Assembly (NCBI GenBank): GCA_949419965.1
Contig: CASPAC010000015.1
Span: forward strand, 1 to 41,545
Direction: 5' to 3'
Length of the DNA stretch: 41,545 bases
Source: Bacteroidales bacterium
Lineage (GTDB): Bacteria; Bacteroidota; Bacteroidia; Bacteroidales; Rikenellaceae
This document shows, in pieces, positions 1 through 7,435 of the stretch. The position numbers were made by a program, and so were the translations under genes. Each line of letters opens with the position of its first letter. Position 1 is the stretch's first letter. The notes beneath the pieces are model-generated. The model saw nothing but the letters and a program-made list of their open reading frames with translations. It had not been told where the DNA came from and ran no database searches.

Positions 1-3000
1 TGTAGACGGCATTGATGTCGAGCATGGCGTTCATCGGCGCCCCGGTCCACTGGATGGTCGAACCGCTCTCGATGGTGAAGCGCTTGTTGATGATGTTCTG
101 CAACGACAGCTGGTAGGTACCCTCGCGGATGGTGTAGTCGCCGTACATCTCGAAGACGTTGGACCGCGGGTCGATCTGCAGGTTGAGCGTACCTTCGCCG
201 CGCGCCTTCACGGCGTTGCCCGACACCGAAAGCTCGACCTCGACGTTGGGCCGCACGTCGAGCGCCAGAGCGATGGTCATGCGGCTGCTCTGCGTCGACT
301 TGCTGCGCTGTTTGCGCTCGAAGAACATCTTCTTGCGCATCACACGGTCGAGCGTGTCGACGGGAGCCGGCTTCTCGAAGATCACGAAGTCGGCGTAGGA
401 GATATTGGCCTTGTTCGACAACGGCATGGCGAAGAACGAATCGTCGTCGGTCTCGGCGGCGATCTCCATGTTGACCTGGCCCTTGTCGCCGCGGATGCGG
501 GCCATGCCCGAAGCGTAGACCCGGCCGTAGAAGAAGTCGTTGTCCTCGGCCGAGGTATCCAGCACCAGCATGGCGTCGGGCGCCACGCGCAGGTCGTAGG
601 CGATGTTGGACAGATGCTGAAGATTGAGGTCGATGTCCAGCCGGCCGCGGTTGCCCTCGGGGTCGTAGAGCGGAACGTTCGAGGCGCGGAAGCGGTTGCC
701 CTTCACGTCGAGCACCGCTTCGGGCACCGAATAGGCCACCTGCGTGAAGTCGACCTTGGTGCGGAGTCCCCGCACGCGGATCTGTCCGGTAAGGTCGGCG
801 TTGCGGCGCTCGCCCTGCAGCACCAGTTCGGCCGACGCGACGCCCTGCGTCGACGAGACGACGCCCGAGAGCACCGGATCGAGCAGCCCCATGTCGAGGC
901 TGTCGACATTCAGCCGCGCATAGTAGCGCATGCGGTCGGGGGCGAAGTAGCCGCGGATGACCGTATCGCGCTTCTCGCGGTTGAGCACCGTCACCGCGGC
1001 CCGGTTGCGGGCGACGTTCCAACGCGATACCAGCCGCAGCGGAGGCGCCGGGATGTCGTTGACCTCCAGCGAATCGAAACGGATGTCGGCCTGGAACTCG
1101 CCGCCGCGCAACACCGATTTCATGGTGGCGCCGCCGTTGGTGCGTCCCTCGACCAGATAGCCCATGCGCTCGACGATCTGCGTGAGCGGCGCCAGATCGA
1201 AGTTGCGCAGACGCAAGGTCACCGAGTCGTCGGGGCTGCGCGAGGCGATGCCGTCGAGCAGCAGGTCCTGTTCGCGGTTCTTGACGTAGAACCGGTCGAT
1301 GACGATGCGCGAGGTGTCGATGGCGATCCGGTTGGCGAAAATCTGCCAGCGCTTGTCGCCGCGCGTGATGTGCGAAGGCAGAATGCGCAGATCGATCGTC
1401 CGCCCGTCGGGACCCTCGGCGGCCTCGGCGCGCAGGCTCACCAGTCCCGAGAAGCGGCGCACCGAATCCTCGAAACCGGTGGAGAGCTGCATGCGGTTCT
1501 GCTTGGCGCCGCCCGTCACGGAGAGGTGCGGCAGGTGGAGCGCCCCGGCGTAGAGGTCCTCGGCCGAAGCGTAGACCGTGAGCGAATCGCCGTGGTTGGA
1601 AGCATTGATGTTGAGCCGGGTGGCGAGCATGCGCCGGCGCTCGATGTATTCCGAATCGGCCCGCAGCGAAAGCTGGTCGCTGGCCGGGTTGAAAAGCAGC
1701 TGCAAGGTCGACCCGTCGGCGATCTGGAGGCCCGAAGCGACGGCATCGGCCACGGGGTTGAAGTCGCGGATATGCACCGAAAGCAGCGAATAGTCGTCGG
1801 CCACGGCCGTTTTCAGCTCCGCATGCCCGGTGTCGCGTCCCTGCCGGTTCAACATGGGCAGGTATTTCCAGGCGCTCCGGCGCAAGTATTCGAACACCGT
1901 GCGGTAGCTGGTCTTCGAGCGGAAGGTGACGTCGGCGAAGTCGGAACGCAGCTCCACATACTTGCTGTGCTCGGAATTCTCGCCCGTAACGACAGCGCTG
2001 CGGGTTTCGATCGTCTTGTCGTTGTAACGGTACGAAGCGTCGGTCACGCGGATCACGCCGTTGAGATCGTCGAGCGAGCGGCCGCCGGCGTTGGCCGCGA
2101 CATGCGCCGCGAGCACCGAGACGGAGTCGCGCGGGTTGATGTGCATGGCGGCCAGATCGGCCCGCCGGAGGTCGAGCGTGAAGTCGTAGCGGGGAATGGC
2201 GTCGTTGAGATCGACGCGCCCGGCGAAATCGAAGTTCAGCGCGGGGTCGCGGGCCGTGACGACACCGTCGAAGCCGCGGTTCTGCAAACGGCCGTCGAGC
2301 CGGAGCGAATCGTAGGTGTAGCCCTTGAACTCCAGCTGCGAAATGTTGCCCTCGACCTTGGCGTCGGTCGTGCCGCGCCCCACCGAGCCGTCGATCGAAG
2401 CCGTGAGCGTGGCGTTGCCCAGCAGGCGGCTCTGCCCGAGCAGGCGTCCGAGCCGGAAACCGCGGGCCGCCAAAGCACCGCGCAGGCTGCGGCGGCCTTT
2501 CGGCAAAGGCTGCATCGCCAGGTCGACGTCGACGTCGCCCACCTCCGAATTCACGGCGGCCTTCAGCTTGAAAGAAGACAACCGCCCCCGGAAACGGGCC
2601 CGCACTCCGAGGGTCCCGGCACGGCCGAGCATGGCGACCAGATTTTCCGGGAGCTCCTTCCGGGCGATGTCGCGCGAAAGGCGTTTCAGATCGTCGGCCG
2701 AAGCGACCAGACGGGAGACATCGAGGTCGAAAAGCGTCTGCCGGACATCGGGCAGCCCCTCGATCTTCGCCGTAGCCGCAAGGAACGTATCCTCGCCGAC
2801 ACGCAGGCTGCGGACGCGGGTTTCGAAATCGGCGACCGTGCCGTTGAAATCGACGTCGATGCCGCCGAAGAGCGTATGCCAGTCGCGCAGCCCGGGCGAG
2901 AAACAGGCGATGTCGTCGGTCGAGAGGGAACTGTTGCGCAGGGCGCCGTCGATCTGCACCTCGCGCACGAAATCCTTGTAGTCGGCCCACGAATTGCCGA

Positions 3001-3766
3001 CCAGCGAGAGGTAGGGAATCTTGACGTGCGACCGGGCGGTGAGCAACGTTGCCTCCTCGAAGCCCATGCAGCCGTTGACCAGGTAGAAGCGCCCCGAGAA
3101 GCGGTCGAGCTCGAAGCCGCTGCGCTCGCGGGCCGACAAGGTCTCGATGGTGGTGTAGATGGTCTGGCCGTCGATGGTGAAGTCGTCGGCGCGGAGCGTC
3201 ATGTCGGAGAGGTGCATGTGCCCGAAATCGATGCCGTGGGGCGGATCGCGGTGCACGCGGCGCTCAAGGCAGAGCTCCATCCCTTCGATCACGGCCTTTT
3301 CGAGCCGAAGCCGGAAGTTGCCCTTCTTGGGACGGTCGGGGTCGGAAAGGCGGCCTACCACCTGCCGGATGTTCATCTCGCCCTCGGGCGTCTCGCGCAG
3401 GAAGAGTTTCGCCCCCGCGATCTCGGCGCGGGAGAGCGTCACCCCGCCGCCCCAGATGCCGAGGCCGGTGATGTAGGCGTCGAGCCGGTCGACGTAGAGC
3501 AGCGTGTCGCGCTGGTAATCCTCGACGTAGAAACCGTCGATCCGGGCCTTGCCCAGCATACCGATGTCGACACGGCGGACGGCCACCGTGGTCTCCAACT
3601 TCCGGGAAGCCATGCGCACGACCTTCTGCACCGCCCAGTTCTGCACGGAGGGTATCTGCAACAACAACGACACGACGAAAGGCAGCACGACGACCGACAC
3701 GACGATCGCCATGAACACCTTTCCCAATATTTTTATACCTTTGCCCACGAATGGCCTTACAAACAT
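1..3766 (-). CDS. tamB: TamB-like translocation/assembly protein (3' end outside window)
   Basis: Inner-membrane-anchored, periplasm-spanning protein of the TamB/DUF490 (AsmA-like, bridge-like lipid transfer) family, known to help outer-membrane biogenesis. About 1255 codons are visible; the reading frame is open to base 1, so the C-terminal end is missing. Reading (-) from 3766, a hydrophobic anchor (VFMAIVVSVVVLPFVVSLLL) is followed by IPSVQNWAVQKVVRMASRKL, typical of Bacteroidota TamB N-termini. The last visible part contains TIQWTGAPMNAMLDINAVY, the pattern of the conserved C-terminal domain. ATG 3766, GTG 3748 and ATG 3712 are all in frame; I chose 3766 because it keeps the basic segment before the anchor. 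The gene is divergent from tsaD. A long open frame on the opposite strand (614-3949) is a GC-bias shadow. Confidence 0.9.
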   Translation of the reverse strand, partial: MFVRPFVGKGIKILGKVFMAIVVSVVVLPFVVSLLLQIPSVQNWAVQKVVRMASRKLETTVAVRRVDIGMLGKARIDGFYVEDYQRDTLLYVDRLDAYITGLGIWGGGVTLSRAEIAGAKLFLRETPEGEMNIRQVVGRLSDPDRPKKGNFRLRLEKAVIEGMELCLERRVHRDPPHGIDFGHMHLSDMTLRADDFTIDGQTIYTTIETLSARERSGFELDRFSGRFYLVNGCMGFEEATLLTARSHVKIPYLSLVGNSWADYKDFVREVQIDGALRNSSLSTDDIACFSPGLRDWHTLFGGIDVDFNGTVADFETRVRSLRVGEDTFLAATAKIEGLPDVRQTLFDLDVSRLVASADDLKRLSRDIARKELPENLVAMLGRAGTLGVRARFRGRLSSFKLKAAVNSEVGDVDVDLAMQPLPKGRRSLRGALAARGFRLGRLLGQSRLLGNATLTASIDGSVGRGTTDAKVEGNISQLEFKGYTYDSLRLDGRLQNRGFDGVVTARDPALNFDFAGRVDLNDAIPRYDFTLDLRRADLAAMHINPRDSVSVLAAHVAANAGGRSLDDLNGVIRVTDASYRYNDKTIETRSAVVTGENSEHSKYVELRSDFADVTFRSKTSYRTVFEYLRRSAWKYLPMLNRQGRDTGHAELKTAVADDYSLLSVHIRDFNPVADAVASGLQIADGSTLQLLFNPASDQLSLRADSEYIERRRMLATRLNINASNHGDSLTVYASAEDLYAGALHLPHLSVTGGAKQNRMQLSTGFEDSVRRFSGLVSLRAEAAEGPDGRTIDLRILPSHITRGDKRWQIFANRIAIDTSRIVIDRFYVKNREQDLLLDGIASRSPDDSVTLRLRNFDLAPLTQIVERMGYLVEGRTNGGATMKSVLRGGEFQADIRFDSLEVNDIPAPPLRLVSRWNVARNRAAVTVLNREKRDTVIRGYFAPDRMRYYARLNVDSLDMGLLDPVLSGVVSSTQGVASAELVLQGERRNADLTGQIRVRGLRTKVDFTQVAYSVPEAVLDVKGNRFRASNVPLYDPEGNRGRLDIDLNLQHLSNIAYDLRVAPDAMLVLDTSAEDNDFFYGRVYASGMARIRGDKGQVNMEIAAETDDDSFFAMPLSNKANISYADFVIFEKPAPVDTLDRVMRKKMFFERKQRSKSTQSSRMTIALALDVRPNVEVELSVSGNAVKARGEGTLNLQIDPRSNVFEMYGDYTIREGTYQLSLQNIINKRFTIESGSTIQWTGAPMNAMLDINAVY

Positions 3767-3927
3767 TCAACGATCGTCCGCACCGGGTTCCGCCGCGCGG
3801 AACGCCCCGCCGCCATGCCTCGCCCGCTTTCGGGCGGACGACATCCGGCCCCGCAACGGCCCTGCCGGAGCGACTCCCGGCAGCACCGGAAGAGGGGACG
3901 AAATTTTCAATACGAACTGTTAACCTG

Positions 3928-3935
3928 CAAAGTTA
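3928..3935 (-). promoter_or_regulatory. Putative tamB promoter, -7 box TAACTTTG
   Basis: On the minus strand the sequence reads TAACTTTG, matching the Bacteroidota -7 consensus TAnnTTTG. The upstream -33 position is T-rich (TTTCG) rather than a clean TTTG. Transcription would start near 3921, giving a leader of about 155 nt before ATG 3766. The box overlaps a perfect palindrome. Confidence 0.5.
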
Positions 3936-3949
3936 ACTATTATAGTTAA
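3933..3949. promoter_or_regulatory. Perfect palindrome between tamB and tsaD
   Basis: TTAACTAT-T-ATAGTTAA has 8-bp arms with a 1-nt centre. It lies between the -33 and -7 positions of the putative tamB promoter and 17 nt upstream of the tsaD start codon. That placement suits an operator, but AT-rich palindromes also arise by chance. Confidence 0.4.
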
Positions 3950-3965
3950 AAAAACGAAATTTCCG

Positions 3966-4988
3966 ATGGACATAACCATTCTGGGCATCGAATCGTCGTG
4001 CGACGACACCTCGGCCGCGGTTCTGCGCAACAACGTCCTGCTCTCGAACGTCATCGCCTCGCAGGCCGTGCATGTCAAGTACGGCGGCGTCATTCCCGAA
4101 CTGGCGTCGCGCGCCCACCAGCAGAACATCGTGCCGGTGGTCGACACGGCGCTCCGCGAAGCGGGCGTCGCAGCGTCGGAGATCGACGCCATCGCCTTCA
4201 CGCGCGGCCCGGGTCTGGTGGGATCGCTGCTCGTAGGCGTCTCCTTCGCCAAAGGGCTCTCCATCGCCCGCAACATCCCGCTGGTCGAGGTCAACCACCT
4301 GCAGGGGCACATCCTCTCCCACTTCATCGACCTGCCCGACCGCCGGCTGCCCCACCCCGATTTCCCGTTCCTGGCGCTGCTGGTCAGCGGAGGCCACACG
4401 CAGATCGTACGCGTGGACTCGCCGCTGGAGATGGAGATCATCGGCACCACGATCGACGACGCCGCAGGCGAAGCCTTCGATAAATGTGCCAAAGTGATGG
4501 GGCTCCCCTATCCCGGAGGTCCGGTCATCGACCGGCTGGCCAAGGAAGGCGATCCGGAGGCGTTCCGTTTCGCCCGGCCCCGCATCGAGGGGCTCGGCTA
4601 CTCCTTCTCGGGGCTCAAGACCTCGTTCCTCTACACGCTGCGCGACCGTGTGGCCGAAAATCCCGACTTCATCGAGCAGCGCAAGGCCGACCTCTGCGCC
4701 TCGCTGCAGCACACCGTCGTCACGATTCTGCTGGACAAGCTCGTCAAGGCTTCGAAGCAGACCGGCATCCGCGACATCGCCATCGCCGGGGGCGTTTCGG
4801 CCAACTCGGGCCTGCGCGACGGCATCGTAGCCGAAGGGCGGAAGCGCGGCTGGCGGACGTTCCTGCCCGAATTCAAGTTCACGACCGACAACGCGGCCAT
4901 GATCGCCATGGCGGGCTGCCACCGCTATCGGGCGGGGCAGTTCTCGTCGCTCGACGTCGCCCCCGAAGCACGGCTCGGGGAGCTGTAG
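3966..4988 (+). CDS. tsaD: tRNA N6-threonylcarbamoyladenosine transferase TsaD
   Basis: A 340-aa cytoplasmic protein of the Kae1/TsaD/YgjD family, which moves the threonylcarbamoyl group onto A37 of ANN-decoding tRNAs together with TsaB and TsaE. The start LGIESSCDDTSAAV is the family N-terminal signature. The metal-binding HxxxH motif is at H111/H115 (VNHLQGHILSHF), and the ASKH-fold phosphate loops appear as LVSGGHT and IAGGVSANSGLR. Length is normal for the family. ATG 3966 begins directly with the conserved strand, so the start is secure. The next gene begins 2 nt after the stop, implying co-transcription. Divergent pairing with tamB recurs in Bacteroidota. Confidence 0.97.
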   Translation: MDITILGIESSCDDTSAAVLRNNVLLSNVIASQAVHVKYGGVIPELASRAHQQNIVPVVDTALREAGVAASEIDAIAFTRGPGLVGSLLVGVSFAKGLSIARNIPLVEVNHLQGHILSHFIDLPDRRLPHPDFPFLALLVSGGHTQIVRVDSPLEMEIIGTTIDDAAGEAFDKCAKVMGLPYPGGPVIDRLAKEGDPEAFRFARPRIEGLGYSFSGLKTSFLYTLRDRVAENPDFIEQRKADLCASLQHTVVTILLDKLVKASKQTGIRDIAIAGGVSANSGLRDGIVAEGRKRGWRTFLPEFKFTTDNAAMIAMAGCHRYRAGQFSSLDVAPEARLGEL

Positions 4989-4990
4989 CC

Positions 4991-5851
4991 ATGCACACGG
5001 TCGAGGCCAGGACGATCCTGTCGCCGCAAAACGGCATGAACCTCTACCGAGGCTGCACCCACGGCTGCATCTACTGCGACTCGCGCAGCGCCTGCTACGG
5101 CTTCGACCACCCGTTCGACGACGTAGAGGTCAAGACCAACGCCGCGGAACTGCTCGAACAGGCGCTCCGTCGCCGGCGCACCCGCTGCATGCTGGGCACC
5201 GGCTCGATGACCGACCCATACATTCCGCTCGAAGAGGAGTTCCGCCTTGTCCGCCGGACCCTGGAGCTGGCCGACCGCTACGGCTTCGGCTTCACGCTCA
5301 TCACCAAGTCGGCCCGTGTGCTGCGCGACCTCGACCTGCTGCGCAGCATCCACCGCAAGGCCAAGTGCGTGGTGCAGATGACCCTCACCACCCGCGACGA
5401 GGCCCTCTGCCGCCGGATAGAACCCAACGTCAGCACCACGCGCGAGCGCTTCGGGGCGCTGAAAACCCTGCGCGACGCCGGCATCCCCACCGTCGTGTGG
5501 CTCACCCCCATTCTGCCTTTCATCAACGACACCGAGGAGAACCTGCGCGGCGTGCTCGACTACTGCATCGAAGCCCGCGTACGCGGCATCGTCTGCTTCG
5601 GCATGGGCATGACCCTGCGCGAGGGCAGCCGCGACTACTTCTACGACCGGCTCGACCGGCTTTTTCCCGGCATGAAAGAGCGCTACATCCGCACTTTCGG
5701 CAACCGCTATGTCCTCGCGAGCCCCGACAACGAACGGCTGACGGCCATATTCCATGCCGAATGCGAACGCCACGGCATCATGCACGACAACCGGCAGATT
5801 TTCGACTACCTCCGCACCTTGGAGCCGACGCCGCATCCGACGCTTTTCTGA
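4991..5851 (+). CDS. Radical SAM protein, SPL/Rv2578c-like
   Basis: A 286-aa radical SAM enzyme. The 4Fe-4S ligands are C22, C26 and C29 in RGCTHGCIYCDSRS, followed by a GTGSMTDPYIPLEE segment typical of the spore-photoproduct-lyase-like/Rv2578c group. Members outside spore formers have no established substrate, so no reaction is assigned. The start at ATG 4991, 2 nt after the tsaD stop, places the cluster motif near the N-terminus as usual. The same frame is open far upstream (from 4484), but that part overlaps tsaD and is a shadow. Coupled expression with tsaD is likely; a functional link to tRNA modification would be speculation. Confidence 0.88.
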   Translation: MHTVEARTILSPQNGMNLYRGCTHGCIYCDSRSACYGFDHPFDDVEVKTNAAELLEQALRRRRTRCMLGTGSMTDPYIPLEEEFRLVRRTLELADRYGFGFTLITKSARVLRDLDLLRSIHRKAKCVVQMTLTTRDEALCRRIEPNVSTTRERFGALKTLRDAGIPTVVWLTPILPFINDTEENLRGVLDYCIEARVRGIVCFGMGMTLREGSRDYFYDRLDRLFPGMKERYIRTFGNRYVLASPDNERLTAIFHAECERHGIMHDNRQIFDYLRTLEPTPHPTLF

Positions 5852-5884
5852 CGCCTTTCCGCCGCCCGCCGCTTTTCTGACGCC
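5841..5884. repeat. 15-bp direct repeat spanning the radical SAM stop codon
   Basis: CGCTTTTCTGACGCC occurs at 5841-5855 and again at 5870-5884, a 29-nt spacing. The first copy includes the TGA stop (5849-5851), so the gene's end and stop have been duplicated into the trailer. Confidence 0.7.
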
Positions 5885-5975
5885 GGGCCCTGCCGCCGCG
5901 AAATTTCACGGAACAATCATTTCGCCCCGTACTCCGGACGAGTCGTCCGCACCCGCTCTGACGCCCCAAGGCACG

Positions 5976-6004
5976 AAAAAGCGCGGCCGCCGAAGCAGCC
6001 GCGC
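5976..6004 (-). terminator. Intrinsic terminator of the nitronate monooxygenase-like gene
   Basis: On the minus strand, GCGCGGCTGC, loop TTCG, then GCGGCCGCGC (one G-T pair) is followed by TTTTT. It lies 24 nt beyond the stop codon at 6028. This is a 10-bp stem with a stable tetraloop and U-tract. Confidence 0.9.
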
Positions 6005-6027
6005 CGAACCGGGGAAAGGATGCGCCT

Positions 6028-7119
6028 CTATCTTGCCAAACCTTTGATTTTCTGCGCAAAGGAATCGTATTCGGCACTCAGCGACGACATCAGCTCGCGC
6101 ACCGTCTGGATCTTTTCGGCACGCCAGGCGTTGGCGCCGCAGAAAGCGTAGCCGTTCTGCAACTTGCCCTTGAAGGCGTTGTAGAGCGCCAGCATGATGC
6201 AATAGGGGCTGTGGGTGACGTCGCACGTGCGGATGCAGTCGAACGGGCAGGCCTTGGGGCGCTTGAGACCCGCCTTGACCCGCTCGAGGAACGAACTGCG
6301 GATCGCACGGCCCGGCATACCGACCGGACTCTCGATGATCTCGATGTCCTCGCGACGGGCGTCGATGTAGGACTGCTTGAAGGCCGGATCGGCATCGCAC
6401 TCCTCCGTCGTCACGAAGCGGGTGCCCATCTGCACGCCCTCGGCGCCCAGCTCCATCGTGCGGTAGATGTCCTCGCCCGTGTAGATGCCGCCGCCGGCGA
6501 TGACCGGAATATGGCGGTCGTGCTCGGCGCCGAACTTCGCCACCTCGGCCACGATCTCCGGCACCAGTTTCTCAAGTGCGTAGTCGGCGTCCTCGATCTG
6601 GTCGCGCTTGTAACCCAGGTGGCCGCCCGCCTTGGGGCCCTCGACCACGATGGCGTCGGGCACGTAGCGGTACTCCTCGAACCACTTGCGGCACAGCAGC
6701 ACCGCAGCCCGCGCCGACGAGACGATGGGCGCCAGCTTGGTCCGGGCACCCTCGGTGAGGAACGACGGCAGATTGAGCGGCAGCCCCGCACCCGAGAAGA
6801 TGATGTCGGCCCGCTCGGCAACGGCCGTGCGCACCATGTCGGCGAAATTCGACATGGCCACCATGACGTTCACGCCGATGATGCCGCGCGTGGCTTCGCG
6901 CGCCTTGCGCAACTCCTCCTTCAGCCCCAGGATCGAGGCTTCGCGGTAGTCTTTCGAGCGGTCGTTGTAGATCGCGCCGAGCCCCGCCGACGAGATCACT
7001 CCGATGCCGCCTTCCGACGCCACGGCCGAAGCCAGACCCGAAAGCGATATGCCTACGCCCATACCGCCCTGCACGACAGGTACGGAGGCGCACAAATTTC
7101 CGATTTTCAATGGTTTCAT
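6028..7119 (-). CDS. Nitronate monooxygenase/FabK-like FMN enzyme
   Basis: A 363-aa TIM-barrel flavoprotein of the NMO/2-nitropropane dioxygenase superfamily, which also includes enoyl-ACP reductase FabK. N-terminal PVVQGGMGVGISLSGLASAV and EGGIGVISSAG are family hallmarks. VVEGPKAGGHLG carries the glycine-histidine segment near the flavin, and PVIAGGGIYTGEDI plus EGVQMGTRFVTTEE form the phosphate-binding end of the barrel. The C-terminus has a cysteine-rich stretch, CPFDCIRTCDVTHSPYC. Sequence alone does not separate nitronate oxidase from fatty-acid enzyme. I chose ATG 7119 over 7131 and TTG 7149 because the promoter -7 box lies at 7147-7154. It is a single-gene unit with its own terminator. 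Confidence 0.85.
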   Translation of the reverse strand: MKPLKIGNLCASVPVVQGGMGVGISLSGLASAVASEGGIGVISSAGLGAIYNDRSKDYREASILGLKEELRKAREATRGIIGVNVMVAMSNFADMVRTAVAERADIIFSGAGLPLNLPSFLTEGARTKLAPIVSSARAAVLLCRKWFEEYRYVPDAIVVEGPKAGGHLGYKRDQIEDADYALEKLVPEIVAEVAKFGAEHDRHIPVIAGGGIYTGEDIYRTMELGAEGVQMGTRFVTTEECDADPAFKQSYIDARREDIEIIESPVGMPGRAIRSSFLERVKAGLKRPKACPFDCIRTCDVTHSPYCIMLALYNAFKGKLQNGYAFCGANAWRAEKIQTVRELMSSLSAEYDSFAQKIKGLAR

Positions 7120-7146
7120 TCGTTTTCGCATGTTTGATGACAGGGC

Positions 7147-7154
7147 CAAATATA
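7147..7154 (-). promoter_or_regulatory. Promoter -7 box TATATTTG of the NMO-like gene
   Basis: TATATTTG on the minus strand matches TAnnTTTG. The predicted start near 7140 leaves about 20 nt before ATG 7119 and excludes the longer TTG start, which overlaps the box. No clean -33 TTG is seen. Confidence 0.6.
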
Positions 7155-7435
7155 CGCATTCCGGACGAATTTATCGGAATTTTGGGACAAAATCGTTCAT
7201 CGGCCGGCAACGCGCGGACTTCAGGCGAGAATCGGACCTTCAACTGTCTTCTGCATCCTCCGTCCCGTCCTCGGGGGCGGCTGCGGGGGTCGCGTCCCTT
7301 GGCGCGAGCCGCCCCCGAAGCAATTTTTCGCAAGCCGAGCGCGGAGCCGATGCCGAGACGGGAAAACCTGTTCGAAAAGAAACCGTTGCACCCGGGCCGC
7401 AGTCCGCATGCGCATTGGGTGTTTAAGGTTCCGAA
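7155..7435. other. Intergenic region with a large hairpin and a dispersed-repeat fragment
   Basis: No convincing gene. A 12-bp perfect inverted repeat (TCGGGGGCGGCT at 7271-7282, its complement at 7307-7318) encloses a 24-nt loop and is followed on the plus strand by ATTTTT. Bases 7332-7384 (from AAGCCGAGCGCGGAGCCGA to past GAAAACCTG) are a short relative of the repeat found between rimP and nusA (22555-22622). Confidence 0.6.

Noticed and set aside
3736..3743. TACCTTTG on the plus strand as the tsaD promoter
   Set aside because: It has no -33 TTG, lies inside the probable tamB coding start and would require a leader of over 200 nt; kept only as a possibility.
614..3949. A 1111-codon open frame on the plus strand opposite tamB
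   Set aside because: Its composition (Arg/His/Val/Asp/Glu-rich, no recognisable fold) is what a GC-rich coding strand gives when read antisense. The minus frame encodes a clear TamB.
4484..4990. N-terminal extension of the radical SAM protein
   Set aside because: It overlaps tsaD in another frame and reads as an Arg-rich shadow; the family starts at ATG 4991.
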